Source of the DNA: Tetrastigma voinierianum
Taxonomy: Eukaryota; Streptophyta; Magnoliopsida; Vitales; Vitaceae
Reading direction: 5' to 3'
Length of the DNA: 64,000 nt
Assembly (NCBI GenBank): GCA_016808115.1
Contig: JAEQBH010000990.1
Coordinates: forward strand, 62,001 to 126,000
Numbering within the stretch: position 1 is the stretch's first letter; each line of letters starts with the position of its first letter. Below the pieces are notes generated by a model. The model was not told the origin of the DNA and ran no database searches. It saw nothing but the letters and a program-made list of their open reading frames with translations. The position numbers and the translations under genes were made by a program. This document shows, in pieces, positions 30,587-43,249 of the stretch.

Positions 30587-32202
30587 TGATGAGTATCTTA
30601 AATACTCATTTTATCCCCTATCTTTAGTTAGTTTTCTTGTGTTTTTACATGTTAAATAAGTGCCACTAATGCTCTGGATTCACTCACATGATGGTCCATC
30701 CATTTGGTGGAATTATTGCAAAATTGGTGGAAAAAACTGCAACAAAAGCAACAGGAGGCTACTGAATTTTGACATTTTCAGACATCATATGAGCTCCTAT
30801 TGCATCAAGCCATATATGTATGGATTCTACACTTCAAGAGCTTTCTATGGATACCAAGAACACCAAAATTGGAGTTCGAACAAAGAAGTTATGCAAGTTC
30901 CACAACTTGAAGAAAATCAGCAAACATTTCAGCACCTTCAGCAGGAGAGGCTACTGTATTTTGAAGTTTTCAGAACTCATATGAGCTCATATTGCATCAA
31001 GCCATATATGTGCTCTGGATGCTACACACTTCAAGAGCTTTCCAACGGTACCAGAGCGCTGAATGGGAGTTCGTATGACAAAGGGAAGTTATGAGCCTTC
31101 TGAGGGGTTAAGACACCGCGGGGGACTGCGGCAACGTCATGACGTGAGAACCAACGTCGCGACGTTGCGTAGAGTTTAAACGACGTCGCGACCCTGTGGT
31201 CGGTTTTGGGTGGATTTTTAGCCCATTTGAGCCCAAAAATGGAGGGCTTTAAGCTCAAACCCGAAGAGAGACGATAAAGAGGCTACAGGCTCTAAAAGGG
31301 ACTTTGTCCACACTTTGGGACCAAGGAGGAGGTTTGGAGTTGCTTTGAAGATTTTGAGAAGATCATGAGATTTGTGGAAGAAAACTGAGACTCACCATCA
31401 TTTGATCATTATAGTTTCTTCTTCCTTTTCTCATGTTTCATCCTAAGTTTATGATGTATCAAACCTCTATCATGCTTTAAATTCCATCTAGGTTTTGGTT
31501 GTATATTGAACATGAGTTTTATATTCATTTGTTAATGTTCGCTTTCTATTGTTTCTTTGTGGAATGTAATTCCTATTGATTCATACTTGGTTCTATTTAC
31601 ATATTGATTTCTCGTTAATCTCAATGTGGTGAGTGGTTCTTCGCAAGATCTCGAGAAGGGAGTAAAGAACTGCATATAGATGAATCAACCCACTACCCCG
31701 ATAGTGTAGAAATTATCTGTAATTAGGGAGGCGGTGAGACTTTTGGATCTTAAAGCATCTCTAATGCTGGGGTTGAGCCGAGAAGCAAAAGGACCTAGTG
31801 TTAGTTGGTAGGTTATTCGACCTCGAGAGGCTTATAATTAAATTAGACAAGAGTCTGCCTGAAAGCATTTTCATGAACAATAGAGTAGAATTTTCGACTC
31901 CTAGATCTAAGAGGATTGTCCGATCACACTAAGTACCCTAGGAACTTATCATTCCTCGTATCCCTTAGTTGTGAACTTCATTAGTTACATTTAGAAATTT
32001 TGGTTAGTTTAGTTTAAATTTTGTTTACTATCACAATTGTTAGTTCGATATTAGGAGAAGCACTATACTCGTACTTAGCATCCCCATTTTCCCCGTGGAT
32101 CGATATCCGCATTTCTAGGTACACTTATTACTGACAAGCGTATACTGCGCTTTAATAGGCGCTTATATTTTTCGAATAATTTTATACACATCACAAAATA
32201 CG
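30587..32202 (+). repeat. 5' LTR of element 3
   Basis: It starts TGATGAGTATC with an inverted repeat (ATGAGTAT / ATACTCAT, 30,589-30,609). It holds two copies of a unit of about 190 bp (30,765-30,950 and 30,955-31,090) encoding similar peptides such as HMSSYCIKPYM. The 144-codon open frame at 30,660-31,094 arises from these repeats and is probably not a gene. The 3' boundary is near TACACATCACAAAATAC. Confidence 0.8.
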
Positions 32203-35178
32203 CTTACTGCTGCGTCGCCGGAAAATTCCGTGTTTTATGCTAATATCACTATGCTTCTTTAATACTTCAAACATTTTTTATGTGTTTATATTTGTGTGGT
32301 TTTTGAGTTTTTGATACTTTTGTTTTCTTTGCATAAATTTTCAAAAAGTTAAAATCACAATGGATCCTATCACCAGCTGACAGGGTTTCAATACCACCTC
32401 GAGCAAAGAACTAAGAACGCGGCAATCGGGTCGATGAGCATCAAAGAAGATCACAACTCAAGTGCGGTCAAGTGTGGCAAACTATATGGATCAATGGATT
32501 ATGCTCAATATGGAGGCAATTCCCATACTTAAGCAATCATAATTTTAGATGGAGCCACTCACCCAAACACCTCATGGAATACAAGCTATACCATTCGCAC
32601 ACTCCACAAGTCCAAAGATCAAGCCAAGAAGCTGGGCGGATGAATTAAGAAGAACTCAAGCCGGTGATTTACCATGGCACAACCTGGAATCTCTCAAGAT
32701 CAATGGATGAAATGGACTACTCTCAAGTTGGGTTGCCTCAGTTTTTTAATCCAAATGAGATAAGTCAACCCTCCACATGAGAGAATGACAAAGAGGCAAA
32801 TATTAATTGAAATGAAAAGTCTAAGGTCGAATGTGTGACATCAAGTTCAATTCATGGAATCGACAAGGGCTAATGTTCAAATTCAAAGATACACCATTCG
32901 ATAGCTCAAAGAAGAGATGGCTCCAATGGCCACTTCTAGTACCAACTTACATTTGAGAAAGAACAACCTAAAGACGAGGAGAGTATTATATGTAAGAACT
33001 AGCGGCAAAATATATGAATGAACAAGAGAATATGGCTTACAATGTCCTTTCAAGGACAACATGAGAGTTCGCATCTACTCGAGTGAATACAAGAAGAAAA
33101 CTGGAGCTATAATGAAGAAATCACTTCAAGAGGTAATGAAGAACTTGAGAAGCTTAAAAAGGTGGAGGATGATGATGCAGAAACTTCGAAATACTTAGTT
33201 GAAAAGGAGGAAAAAGAGTCAACTTCTCCGTAATCATATGATAAGGTAAAAGAGGAAGTTGCGTATACTTTTCCGAGATGTCTCTTATAGTGAGATGCAT
33301 GAAGAATTGAAAAATGAGAAGACGATCCCATATTCTGAGGTGGATGAGTACATCATTCACTTGAACGACGAATTGAGAGGAACCATTGTAAACAAAAAAT
33401 TTAAAAAAATAGAAAATCAAAAAAATAATAAGATTGTGGAAGACTATGTGCTCAAGTTGCTGATTGAGCACAACTATATCGCCTTAGAGGAAGGATGGAG
33501 GCAAGAAACACCAACCCATCCAGAGTTGGTAGAGTCTACCGACTAAAACGGAGCAGCCCTTGGGAGGCAAACAAGCTTAAAAAGTTTTCTTCCTTTTTTC
33601 TATTTCAGAGTTAGTTTCGGAGTTTTTTTAATAAGCCTTTTCGTGTTTGATTTTGTTTTTCTCGTGTTTAGCTTTACTCAGGTTTTTGTGATTCAACTGC
33701 TTTGAAGCTAAAAGGTTGAAAGCTTGAAGTTCAATACTCTGGTGGCTTAAAGAACCAAAGAGGAAACTATATTCAAGCACCCTTCATTCGACTAAAGTCT
33801 AACCCTCTTAACACCTCTTTGCCTCCAAAGCCAGCCATATTCATCGAGCAACTCCAGAGACTTGATCAACCTCGTGGGGAGTACTCATTATCCATTCTTG
33901 CTTTTACTACATTGAGGTCAATGTTTAATTCAAGTTTGGGGTGAATTCAATTTATTTTTATTTTTTTCAAAAATCCAATTCTCATCTCCTACCTATTTTA
34001 GTTATTCCTTTATTTATTTAGGTTGTTTGCATGAGTTTTCTTTCTTTCTTTTGTTTGTTTCCATGTCTCATATGAGTATTTGATGCCTGTCAGGTTTGTA
34101 GAAGGTCATTTGAACACAAACATTTGAAAAAATGGCAACCCGCAAAGTGGATCGGGACTCTCAGGTTTTTAAATGATTTGGAATCAGGTGTTTGCTTCGT
34201 ATGGGTGACTTAGCTTAGTCACCTCCTCAGGCTTCGCTAGCTATTTCTCATGAAATCTATCACACACACACTTTTGGTCTCCTTGTATACCTGTCCTAAC
34301 TCTTGCCTGAATTCAACTAACCTTGGGACTTCTAACTTATCTAAGGATGGGACACCCAATCAAAAGAGGATTGCCATTGAGCCCCAACTAAAGAGAAAAT
34401 GAAAAACAATAGAAAAGTGAAAAGAAGAAAGAAAAAGAAAAAAAGTCAAAAATAAAGCTTGTGAATTAGAATAAGGATCATCCAATCTGACCTCGGCACA
34501 AATCGAGGGGCCTTTCAAAGCCTAATGCCCTAAGCCAATCGTCGGAGTCATCGACTTCACCGTCGCTACATGGGGACGTATGATGATCCTTCCCACAACT
34601 TAGGCCTTTGGAGTTTGGTTGAGTGTTCTGGGTGAAGTTTGAAGGGAATTTAATGCCTGTGTCTCTTAACCAACCTGGGTGGGGAGTCACCAATGGATCC
34701 CCGCTACAGAACACTCATCTAAAACTTCGCACTGGCCTCCTTCATTTTTTAGGTATTTAGGAAATTTTAGGTATTTTTGGTACACAAAAGGGTAAAAAAA
34801 AGGTTTATCATTTCTTAGTTAGCTTCTTCCAAATAGGTGAGTTTGAGCTTAAGTTTGGGGGTGATAGGACCTTGCTATACACTCGAAGATCACATGCTAT
34901 CACCTACACTTAGTTTCTCAAAGGTCATCATGACTGGGGTTGATTTTTGGCTTCACCATTCTCGCTTGCCATGTTCCTCAGAAAGTTTAAAAGTTTAAGG
35001 ATCCTAAATTTTGGTTGAAAAGGCTAATATTGCTAAATTGTGTTTATAGTGATTCTTCCATTTGGAATCATGTTATCATACTCATCTCATTATTTTTAGT
35101 TCATGTCATTTTCAATTTTTGTTTTGTTTTGAGTCGGTCTCTTGCTTGGGGACAAGCAAGAATTTAAGTTTGGGGGTG
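32203..35178 (+). mobile_element. Internal region of element 3
   Basis: A degenerate primer site (GCTGCGTCGCCGG, 32,209-32,221) is followed by sequence without a long ORF. The only gag-like hints are short charged frames, such as 33,259-33,546 (SYSEMHEELKNEKTIPYSEV, then an acidic coil). Three AAGTTTGGGG words occur at 33,932, 34,851 and 35,166. The last directly precedes the 3' LTR as the polypurine tract. I found no YxDD, no DTG and no integrase motif. Confidence 0.6.
35165..35178 (+). other. Polypurine tract of element 3
   Basis: TAAGTTTGGGGGTG abuts the TG of the 3' LTR. Immediately upstream, CTTGCTTGGGGACAAGCAAG forms an imperfect hairpin. Confidence 0.75.
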
Positions 35179-36756
35179 TGATGAGTATCTTAAATACTCA
35201 TTTTATCCCTATGCTTTAGTTAGTTTTTCTTGTGTTTTTATGTTAAATAAGTGCCCTAATGCTCTAAAAGTTCACTCCTATGATCAGGTCATCCATTTGG
35301 TGGAATTGTAAATTGGTGGAAAACTGCAACAAAAGCAACAGGAGAGGCTACTGAATTTTGACATTTTCAGACATCATATGAGCTCCTATCGTGATCAAGC
35401 CATATATGTACGGATTTCACTTCAAAGAGCTTTCTATGGGATACCAAGAACACCAAAATTGGAGTTCGAACAAAGAAGCTATGCAAGTTCCACAACTTGA
35501 AGAAAATCAAGCAAACATTTCAGCACCTTCAGCAGGAGAGGAATACTGTATTTGTGCTTTCTAGAACTCATATGAGTCATTGCATCAGTCATATATAGCG
35601 TATGATGCCATACTTCTGTAAGAGCTTTCCAACTATACCACAAGAATATCAAACGGAGTTCAGATGACAAAGCATGGCCTTACGGTTATAAAACAGTGAT
35701 CGCAAAGAATGTCGCTGACATAGAACTAACGTCGCGACGCTATGTGAGCTGCGTAAACGACGTCACACGCCCAGGTCGGTTTTCGTGATTTTAATTATTC
35801 AGTCCCTAAAACAATAGTGGTTTTAAGCTCAAACTAAAGATCGAGGGGAGGCTAGGCTCTAAAAAGCGGATCTCCAGTTCACTTAATCAAGTGATATGAG
35901 GTTTGAGTTGTTTTCAAAGATTCAGAAGATCATGAGATTTGTGGAAGAAAAACTTAGACTCACCATCATTTGATCATTATAGTTTCTTTTCTTCCTTTCT
36001 CATGTTTTATCCTAAGTTTATGATGTATCAAACCTCTATCATGCTTTAAATTGCAGATCGAGGTGTCGGTTGTATATTGAACATGAGTTTATATCTATTT
36101 GTTAATGTTCCGTTTTCTATTGTTTCCTCAAACATGTTCCCATTGATCTCATACTTGGTTCTATTTATATATTGATTTCTATTAATCTCAATGTGGTGAG
36201 TGGTTCTTGCAAGATCCTCGAGAAGGAGAAAGAACTAGACATAGATGAATCAACCCACTAGCCTCGATAGTAGAAATTATCTTAATTAGGAGTGCAGAGA
36301 CTTGGATCTTAAAGCATCTCCTATTGTTTCAAATTGTTTTAGAAATAAAAAAGACCTAGTGTTAGTTGGAGAATATTCACCCCAGAGAAATATAATTAAA
36401 TTAGACAAGAGTCGCCTTGAAAGCATTTTCATGAACAATAGAGTAGAATTTTGACTAGATCTGGGTAGTGATTGTCCATCAGCACTGGCAATTCTAGAAT
36501 GCATCAGTCTGCATCCCTAGCTGCAACCTCATTAGTTGCATTGTAGTCCTATTAGTTGAATGAATTTTTTATTACTATCACAATTGTTAGTTTTGATATT
36601 AGAGTATAATTATAATTTCAAGACTTAGCATCCCATTTTCCCTGGTGGATCACATCCGGATTCAAAGTATATATTCTTTATTACTTGACAATTTATACTA
36701 AAGTGTTATCAGCGCTTTTTATATTTTTTCAATAATTTATATACATCACAAAATAC
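35179..36756 (+). repeat. 3' LTR of element 3
   Basis: It aligns to the 5' LTR over its length, including the terminal hairpin (35,181-35,201), but with many one- to four-base indels (for example around 35,370-35,420 and 36,280-36,500). The 5' copy is cleaner. Whether the indels are biological or sequencing errors cannot be decided here. Confidence 0.8.
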
Positions 36757-37700
36757 TTAATACTTAGAGGAAGGGCAACAAGCAACATTCGAGAACGCTG
36801 AACGAAGAACAACGCGTATCTCAGGAGCTGGGAACCATCATGGAGCAGATTCACAACCTTCAACAAGAGCTCACCGCGCTGGCTGATGGTTGTGCCGATG
36901 CGTCCCGACACTATGGACACCTTGGTACAGAAACTGAATCACTTTCACGGCCTGAGGTCGCACTTCCTTCACAGCAAAATTCGGGATGCCGCGGAAGCAT
37001 TCACGCGTCAGGATCCAAACTGATCATCTCAACATCTACAAAACCAATCGTGAGTCGCACTGGTATCAAGATCCGTGACGATGTGGCTTGCCATCACATC
37101 AAGCGGGCCCAACCTTGCCTGGTTTAAGGTGGCCCCATTACTCCGGAATCTCTTTATCTGTGGTGAGCATTCTATCAGTTCGTGTCTCACTTCATCTGGG
37201 GCCGACGATAGAAAGCCAAGTTATCATCTCACACCATCAAACGTAGCTCGCAAGAAAGTTTGAGGTCCATGTTCAAAGATTCAATGTTTAGTCTCTAAAA
37301 GTAGATATATACCTGGTTTGCGAAATTCCAGAATCAATGCATTCATTGCTAGTCTTAGGGGTTCAACAAAGACTCCGATGTTTCCATCTCCAAAAATCCC
37401 ATACAGATAACAGGTGCTCAAAGTGCAGAGAGATACAGGCACCTGGGAAGAAGCCTCGCATCCACAGTTGAGAGCTTCTTCCACCCAGAAAGAAAAAAGC
37501 CAACAGATACACGACGGCTCCCAAAAGACAAAGACTATGAAAGATCCTCAAAGAAAGATGGAGAACAATCTCAAAGGCGTGAATCGTAGGATCGCCCGTC
37601 TAACATTAAAGACGATGAGACGCAGTCGCCTCAACTGCTCACTCCCTAACAAATAAGATCACAAGTCCTCAAGAGGAAGGAAACCCAGCAGCCTTAAGAT
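36757..37700 (+). pseudogene. gag: gag of Tat element 2, right of the nested insertion
   Basis: Frame pieces follow the gag order of element 1: EQIHNLQQELTAL at 36,843, KIRDDVACHHI and then TSSGPNLAWFKVAPLLRNLF (37,099-37,160), PSYHLTPSNVA (37,220-37,255), and a charged tail with EKSQQI and KTMKDPQRK up to 37,656. At least five frame changes are needed. Gag is the nucleocapsid polyprotein. Confidence 0.65.
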
Positions 37701-40700
37701 GGCTAACTCAAATGAAGTCGCACTTCACCAAGAGATAATTTCAGGTACCGGCGGAGTTCCACAAGGATCACTGACACCGTAGACTCGACGACAGACAACC
37801 CAAGAGAAAATACAGAGTATTTGATACGGCGCTTTGATACCGACGCCCACATCCTCCAAAATCAGCCCTAATCAAGCACGCAGGCTAGGCCCCCACCTCA
37901 AAGAACCACCACCACTCAGACGACGACCAACACCTCAACAACCCCTAGTGAAACTGTAATCTCGAGGATTCATAGCGAGGAGAAACCAAACACTTAAGGC
38001 CCATCCACGCTAAAGATCGTCATCAGAGATAGTAGAAATACGCTTGTTCAACCATCATGTTCGACACGCCCATCACATTTCTTCTCGACTTCGATCCGAG
38101 GGATGCTAACACCTCATGACGACCCATCAGGGGGTCAAGGCAGTCAGGGCCAACAAGATGCTTCATCTGTCTTAATTGGATAATGGGAGTTCAAACACAC
38201 TGTCTCGCACAAACCATGAAACAATCTTCAGTAGCGAGAACTCCACCACAACAACTGTCCAGATTCCTCCGTAGGTGGCTTCGCCTCACGCCCACTACAA
38301 TCAGATCCCAGATCCTCTCACAAAACACCGCGAGTTCCTCACCAGATCGTTATGAAGAAACAAACCCCAACGGATAAAGTCATCCCTCCAGTAAGGTCAC
38401 ACATTGATCCGTCCCATCATTACGAGAACACCGGCAGATCAACGAGCACCCGGAATGCTACTCAGACCGCAGCTGCAGCTACGACAACGCAGGCATGAAG
38501 AGCTAGATACGCGGACGGTGCGTCGCAGCCCGACCTCGAGCCCTCGAAGAACTAGGAACCGGCACACATACGACCCCGAACATCCGGCCATATCGACCTA
38601 AGCCAGCGGGTATAACCTCAAAGGCCTCCTCACTCCGGGCCAGATGTAATGAAGATCAAGCCGCATAGCTGTGCGACAATGGGAGGCATCAATCTCGCAC
38701 ACCCCACATAGCCACCGCCTCGCCCTTCAACCACTCACAAAGAGGAGGAGCCGCGCCGCAGGCACAAAAAGCCATCAATGAGGAGGTCGCAAACTCCGCC
38801 AGCAAGAGCGCATCAGTGGGAGGTAGAGGTCCCGAGGACACAACGTCAGCCTGCCGTGCCAAACGGTACAGTGACGACTGTGACGACTTCCAATCGACAT
38901 CAACAAAGCATGTCCAGTGCCGACGTCCTCGTCGGATAGACCCCATCGACGCGCCATACCGCCATGAACCCCTGCGCGCTTCACGGATGCCTCTCCGGCT
39001 ACAACGATCAAGATGGACCCGCATCACCAAGAAAAATTGTTCTACAAATAGGAACCTAAGCTTGTTATCGGTGATGCCGTCAACAAGAACAAGAGCCACT
39101 CATCGAGGCTGCTTAACCTGATGTTCCAAGAGAATAGTGCTTAACTATGGAGGTATACATAGATGAGATATGTCAAAATCCACTTCAAGAATAAGTTCCA
39201 TCATCTCTTCCGGTACCCAGATCTTGAGAAACCAACATGAAATCGAACCCAGCTATGTTTCTCTGGTATCACCAGCCCCGGTTTCATAGTCAACCACTCC
39301 AGGAACTGAGGCAACCAGATAAAAGCCAGTGGTTGCAAGGCTCGATATGCCGTCACCCTCGTGATGAAATGAAGTCCAAATAGCCCAGAGAAGATCATGG
39401 CTTTAAGCCGATTCGTATCCGTGGCGAGTAGACAACGCCAGCCTTTCTTCCAAGTCCCAAAGAAGGTCAGAATGGATACAAAGTGTGAAGAAGCATTCTC
39501 AAGATTAAATGTACTCAGTCCCCTCCCATTCTAGTGTCCCATCACAGAAGCCCTTACCTATATTCTAGTCGTGACGTACTCTCTCAAACCAGTCACTGTC
39601 TCCTCACTGTGATTACAAAGAACTATGCACCAAATGTTATTATTATAAATGAGCTCTAAGAGGAGAGGAGGAGAGGTCTAAGGATGGAAAGAATTGGCAT
39701 TGGTAACTCCAACCTGGTTCACTTATTTCAAGCTCATATTATGGTTCCAATGCACTTTCACGGCTGTTATAAACTGAGACCTCCTAAGATCACAATAATA
39801 TGAGAGTCAGCGAGTTCCCATGATCATAGCCAAAACAAACTCTAATGTAAGGGCAGTTCGTTTCACTGGCCATGGACCACACGTTTTAACCCGCTAAGGA
39901 TGCTTGAACAACGACGACCTCCATTTGGAAACTCTCCGATGGAGCCTCAAACGCACAAGGGAGCGGAGCAGGTCTTGATCCAACCTCCCCGTATGGATAA
40001 TATACGCACCGATTTAGACTCGCGACTTCCAACAACGAGGCCGAGCGCATGAGGCCGCCATAGCAGCCTCAACTCTTCATCCACGTGGTCGACCACCAGA
40101 TGGTCCGCGACTCCCAAACCGGGTCAGCGTTAGACAAATAGAACACACCCACGAGGCAAAAGGGAAGGATGATCCTATAATCCAAAGCAACAGATCACGA
40201 AAATTCAGGTTGGGTCCGTCGATGTCCCGTGAGCAGAGAATTCTGAGGTCGACACCTCTGGGCAAACCAGTTGTTAAATTTCACAGACTCAAAATGAACC
40301 ACCAACATCGTCGGTTTCTGATGTGATCTCTCACACGCAGGAAGTCGCTAAATCGTCCGCACCCAAATTGATGAATCGATTGGGACTATATATCAGATGA
40401 CGCTCACCCGACAATTCAAAGAAGCAAAATGCAAAATAAGAACGCAGGTCACGAGTCTACCAATCATAGCGCGAAGCCTGTAATAAACGAGGTTTCAACA
40501 CCAACTTTGGCGCATCATGGGAAAATATTGGTAATGCGCGGCGAGAAGTAATAATTGGCGTATATGCGAATCCAGCCACTGTAGAGCCGCGCATCATGTT
40601 GGAAGGTCCGTACGTGATACTAACGGGCTCTGCCAAGACGGCGAGGACGAATCGACCTAGTCAAGAATGCAAGATCTGGCCAGAGTACGTTAGACTTACG

Positions 40701-41640
40701 CTCCATCGTGAGCTCGATCGCCAACTCACAGCTCTTCCAACAATAGGGTTTGACGATATCGACCTTCGCCTGAAAGAGCTGGGCAATTCATCATTGTCAG
40801 AGGACTCATTTCTCTACTAAAAACGGGTCGAGGCCGAACCTTCTAAATTACACCATAGTAAGATACGTAATTTTGTACATGGCCATCAGATTCAAAGTTT
40901 GGTATCCTAAGAGCCCCAGATCAACAACTAAAATACCTGAAGGAATCTGAAATTAGTAGATTTCTTGGCCGAAGCCTAATTAAGAATCGCCATCATTCCC
41001 TTAAAGACATCCACGCATTTAACTGACAGCCAAGTCGTGTCACTTAACCCCTGTGCCATTTAAAACCAAACAGATCTAGCGAAAATGGGTAGAATACCTC
41101 CCGAGGCATGGGCTCACAGACACAACGCAGAGTCACAACCTGAAACCCCATTCGCTTCTAGTCAGACCTGGCAAAGAGGCCCTGCCGAGGTTCGACCAAA
41201 GTCTCCCAGACTGCAGCACATGGAACACAAACAGATCTGCGTTCTTCGCCCATAAATTTCAGACCCTTAGGGATGAAAAACGGAACAGTTCTAAGGCGCA
41301 TAACACTACCAAAGGAAGACTAGCAAGGTATTACAACCGGTAAAGCTGCAACCCAGATTACTATGCTGAGAGCCTAGTCTATAAAAGCTCAAATAAGGAA
41401 GAATCCAACATACTGGAAATCGGCCCAACCGAAGGTCCTTTATATCATATCTCGAAGCCGATCGTATAATTACGGAAATCTAAACTCCAGAGGGAAGATC
41501 TGTATAAAGACACTTGGGAAATCTTAAGATCAACGCTTCATCAGAGAGATTTGGTCTGTAATGAAAATTTTACTAATTTTCAAATACGATTCGACCATTT
41601 TGGTCGGTTATTTTGTTGTGACACTCACATGAACTGTGAC
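37701..41640 (+). pseudogene. pol: pol region of Tat element 2, heavily degraded
   Basis: The only firm landmark is an RT stretch near 38,930-39,040. There CTCGTCGGATAGACC corresponds to the LPRID motif and the following codons, in a shifted frame, read LSGYND, matching the S-G-Y-N-Q motif of Ty3-type RTs. Element 1 has the same order at 15,240-15,350. The GC-rich sequence up to about 41,640 should hold RNase H and integrase by analogy, but I could not read their catalytic motifs. Frames here, such as 40,596-40,820, are short and unreliable. Confidence 0.5.
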
Positions 41641-42439
41641 ATATAATGTTCAAAAAAATTACATTAATAGGAACAAATTCACAAACAGATAAAAGAAAAG
41701 TTCCTCTCTTTATTTCAAATTAAGATGAAGATTCAAATATAATCAATGGTTACATCTTAAGCTCACAAAGACAAACAGGCCCCCCAAAAAAAAAAAAATG
41801 ATAAAGGAGTTTATAGAAGAAAAAGAAGAGGGCGGGAAACTAGATGGTAAATAAGGGAACAGGAGGAGGTTATTAGCGAAGGAGAAGGAAAGGAAAGAGG
41901 TGGAAAAGATAGAAGAAGAAAAAAGGATGGAGAGCCTCAGCGAAAAGGAAAATGAGAATGAGATGGAAAAAGATGAAAAAGAAGGAAGAAGGAGAAGGAA
42001 AGATAGGAAAAGAAAAAACAAAATGGAGAAGGCTACATAAGAAAGCACCGCCTCTCCTGACAGATCTCAGCTGTGGTTAGAACAACATAACCCCAATAAA
42101 GTGGAGACTAGAAAAACACAACTCCACAAGAGAGATCCAATAAAGTCGAACTCGAATCTCGTACGAGGTCCTCTCGCAGAGACGATCAAGCTTCGAATCC
42201 CATCCCAAAAGGAATTGATTTCCATATTACCGATGAAAGGAAAATCTCCGAACATGGTTACAAGAGCAACAGACCGTCATGGCTAAAGCACTGGGAATGC
42301 GCATAATCGCTCCAAATTCTCCACAAATTGGCATTGTTAAGATCTTCCGTAGAATTGAAAGCCAGACTTCAGAATCACTTGGCTTTCTTGCCGCTTTATA
42401 GAGCTCTTCAGACAACCAAGGCCTCGGGGTTACCGAGTC
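41641..42439. other. 3' untranslated stretch of Tat element 2 with purine-rich block
   Basis: A GA-rich block at 41,800-42,030 parallels the purine-rich block of element 1 (18,295-18,375). The antisense frame at 41,743-42,048 (Ser/Phe/Leu-rich) is the mirror of that block, not a gene. Confidence 0.55.
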
Positions 42440-42870
42440 AAAGAGGCTCGCTGACGAGGGTGATCTACCAAGACAAGCCACGAGTTTGGCGAGCCGATCA
42501 CCAGTCGGAATGCCACCGCGCCTCTACGCCGAGCCCGGCAGTCGTTTCGACGAGGATCTACCCCGCGAGATGCCACGGAATTGGCAGAGTCAGACAGCTC
42601 AGACCGAACGCCACCAAGGCCTCGCCGGGCCGAGCCCAAGAGCTCGCCGTGACGAGGTGATCTACTCCCGACAAACACGAACATGGCTGAGCCATCACCG
42701 TTGAACGCCACCGCCTAAGCTGGCCAGAGTCAGGCGCAGCTCGCCGATCAGTGATTCGCCTCAGATTCGTGCCACACGTTCTGAGCCAAGGATCACAGCC
42801 GAACGCCACCAAGGTCTCTGGGCCTGAGCCCAGGTAGCTGCTTTGACGAGGTGGTATATGCTTCAACAGC
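42440..42870. repeat. Tandem repeats of about 98 bp in Tat element 2
   Basis: The word GACGAGGTGATCTA or close variants recur at about 42,453, 42,548, 42,651 and 42,845, with a decayed copy near 42,747, giving a period of about 98 bp. The word GAACGCCACCAAGG recurs at 42,605 and 42,791. It occupies the position of the 60-bp array in element 1 but has an unrelated unit sequence. Confidence 0.7.
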
Positions 42871-43249
42871 CATGTAGCCTAGGAACTGGGTCACTTATAC
42901 AAAATCTAACGGAGACTGGAAGAATATGACACAGCTCGCTTTCTAACAAAGCATGCAAACTAGGGACCGCTCAACCTTCATGAAATTAGTCGATGGGGCT
43001 CACTACTGGGGCTGGGATTTATTGAATCGTCAACCAACATCAATCAAAGCATACTTATCTATGAAGAAAAGCTAAAATGCACTGTGAGAGGACATAAAAA
43101 CGGCAAATATGAAGATGATTAAAGGGAAGAGAGAGTTCGGCCCCGCCCAACCAAAAAAAAAAAAAGATGCATGAAAGAAAAGTATGTGCCTGAAGAAAGG
43201 GATGAAGAAAGGATCTAGGGCACACAGGAGGAACAACCAGGAAGAGGGG

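Larger units (their letters stand above)
30587..36756 (+). mobile_element. Element 3: non-autonomous large-LTR element nested in Tat element 2
   Basis: About 1.6-kb LTRs (30,587-32,202 and 35,179-36,756) flank about 3.0 kb of internal DNA. The internal part has a degenerate Asp-type primer site and a purine tract but no recognisable protease, RT or integrase. That is the architecture of a large retrotransposon derivative or a gag-only element. The purine tract AAGTTTGGGGGTG and the primer core suggest an Athila/Tat relative. No target duplication could be confirmed (left GGCCT, right TTAATA). Confidence 0.8.

Noticed and set aside
30660..31094. A 144-codon open frame with a repeated HMSSYCIKPYM peptide
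   Set aside because: It lies wholly within an LTR and results from an internal DNA duplication; the copy in the 3' LTR is not open.
41743..42048. A Ser/Phe/Leu-rich frame that looks like membrane segments
   Set aside because: It is the complement of a GA-rich low-complexity block in the 3' region of Tat element 2.
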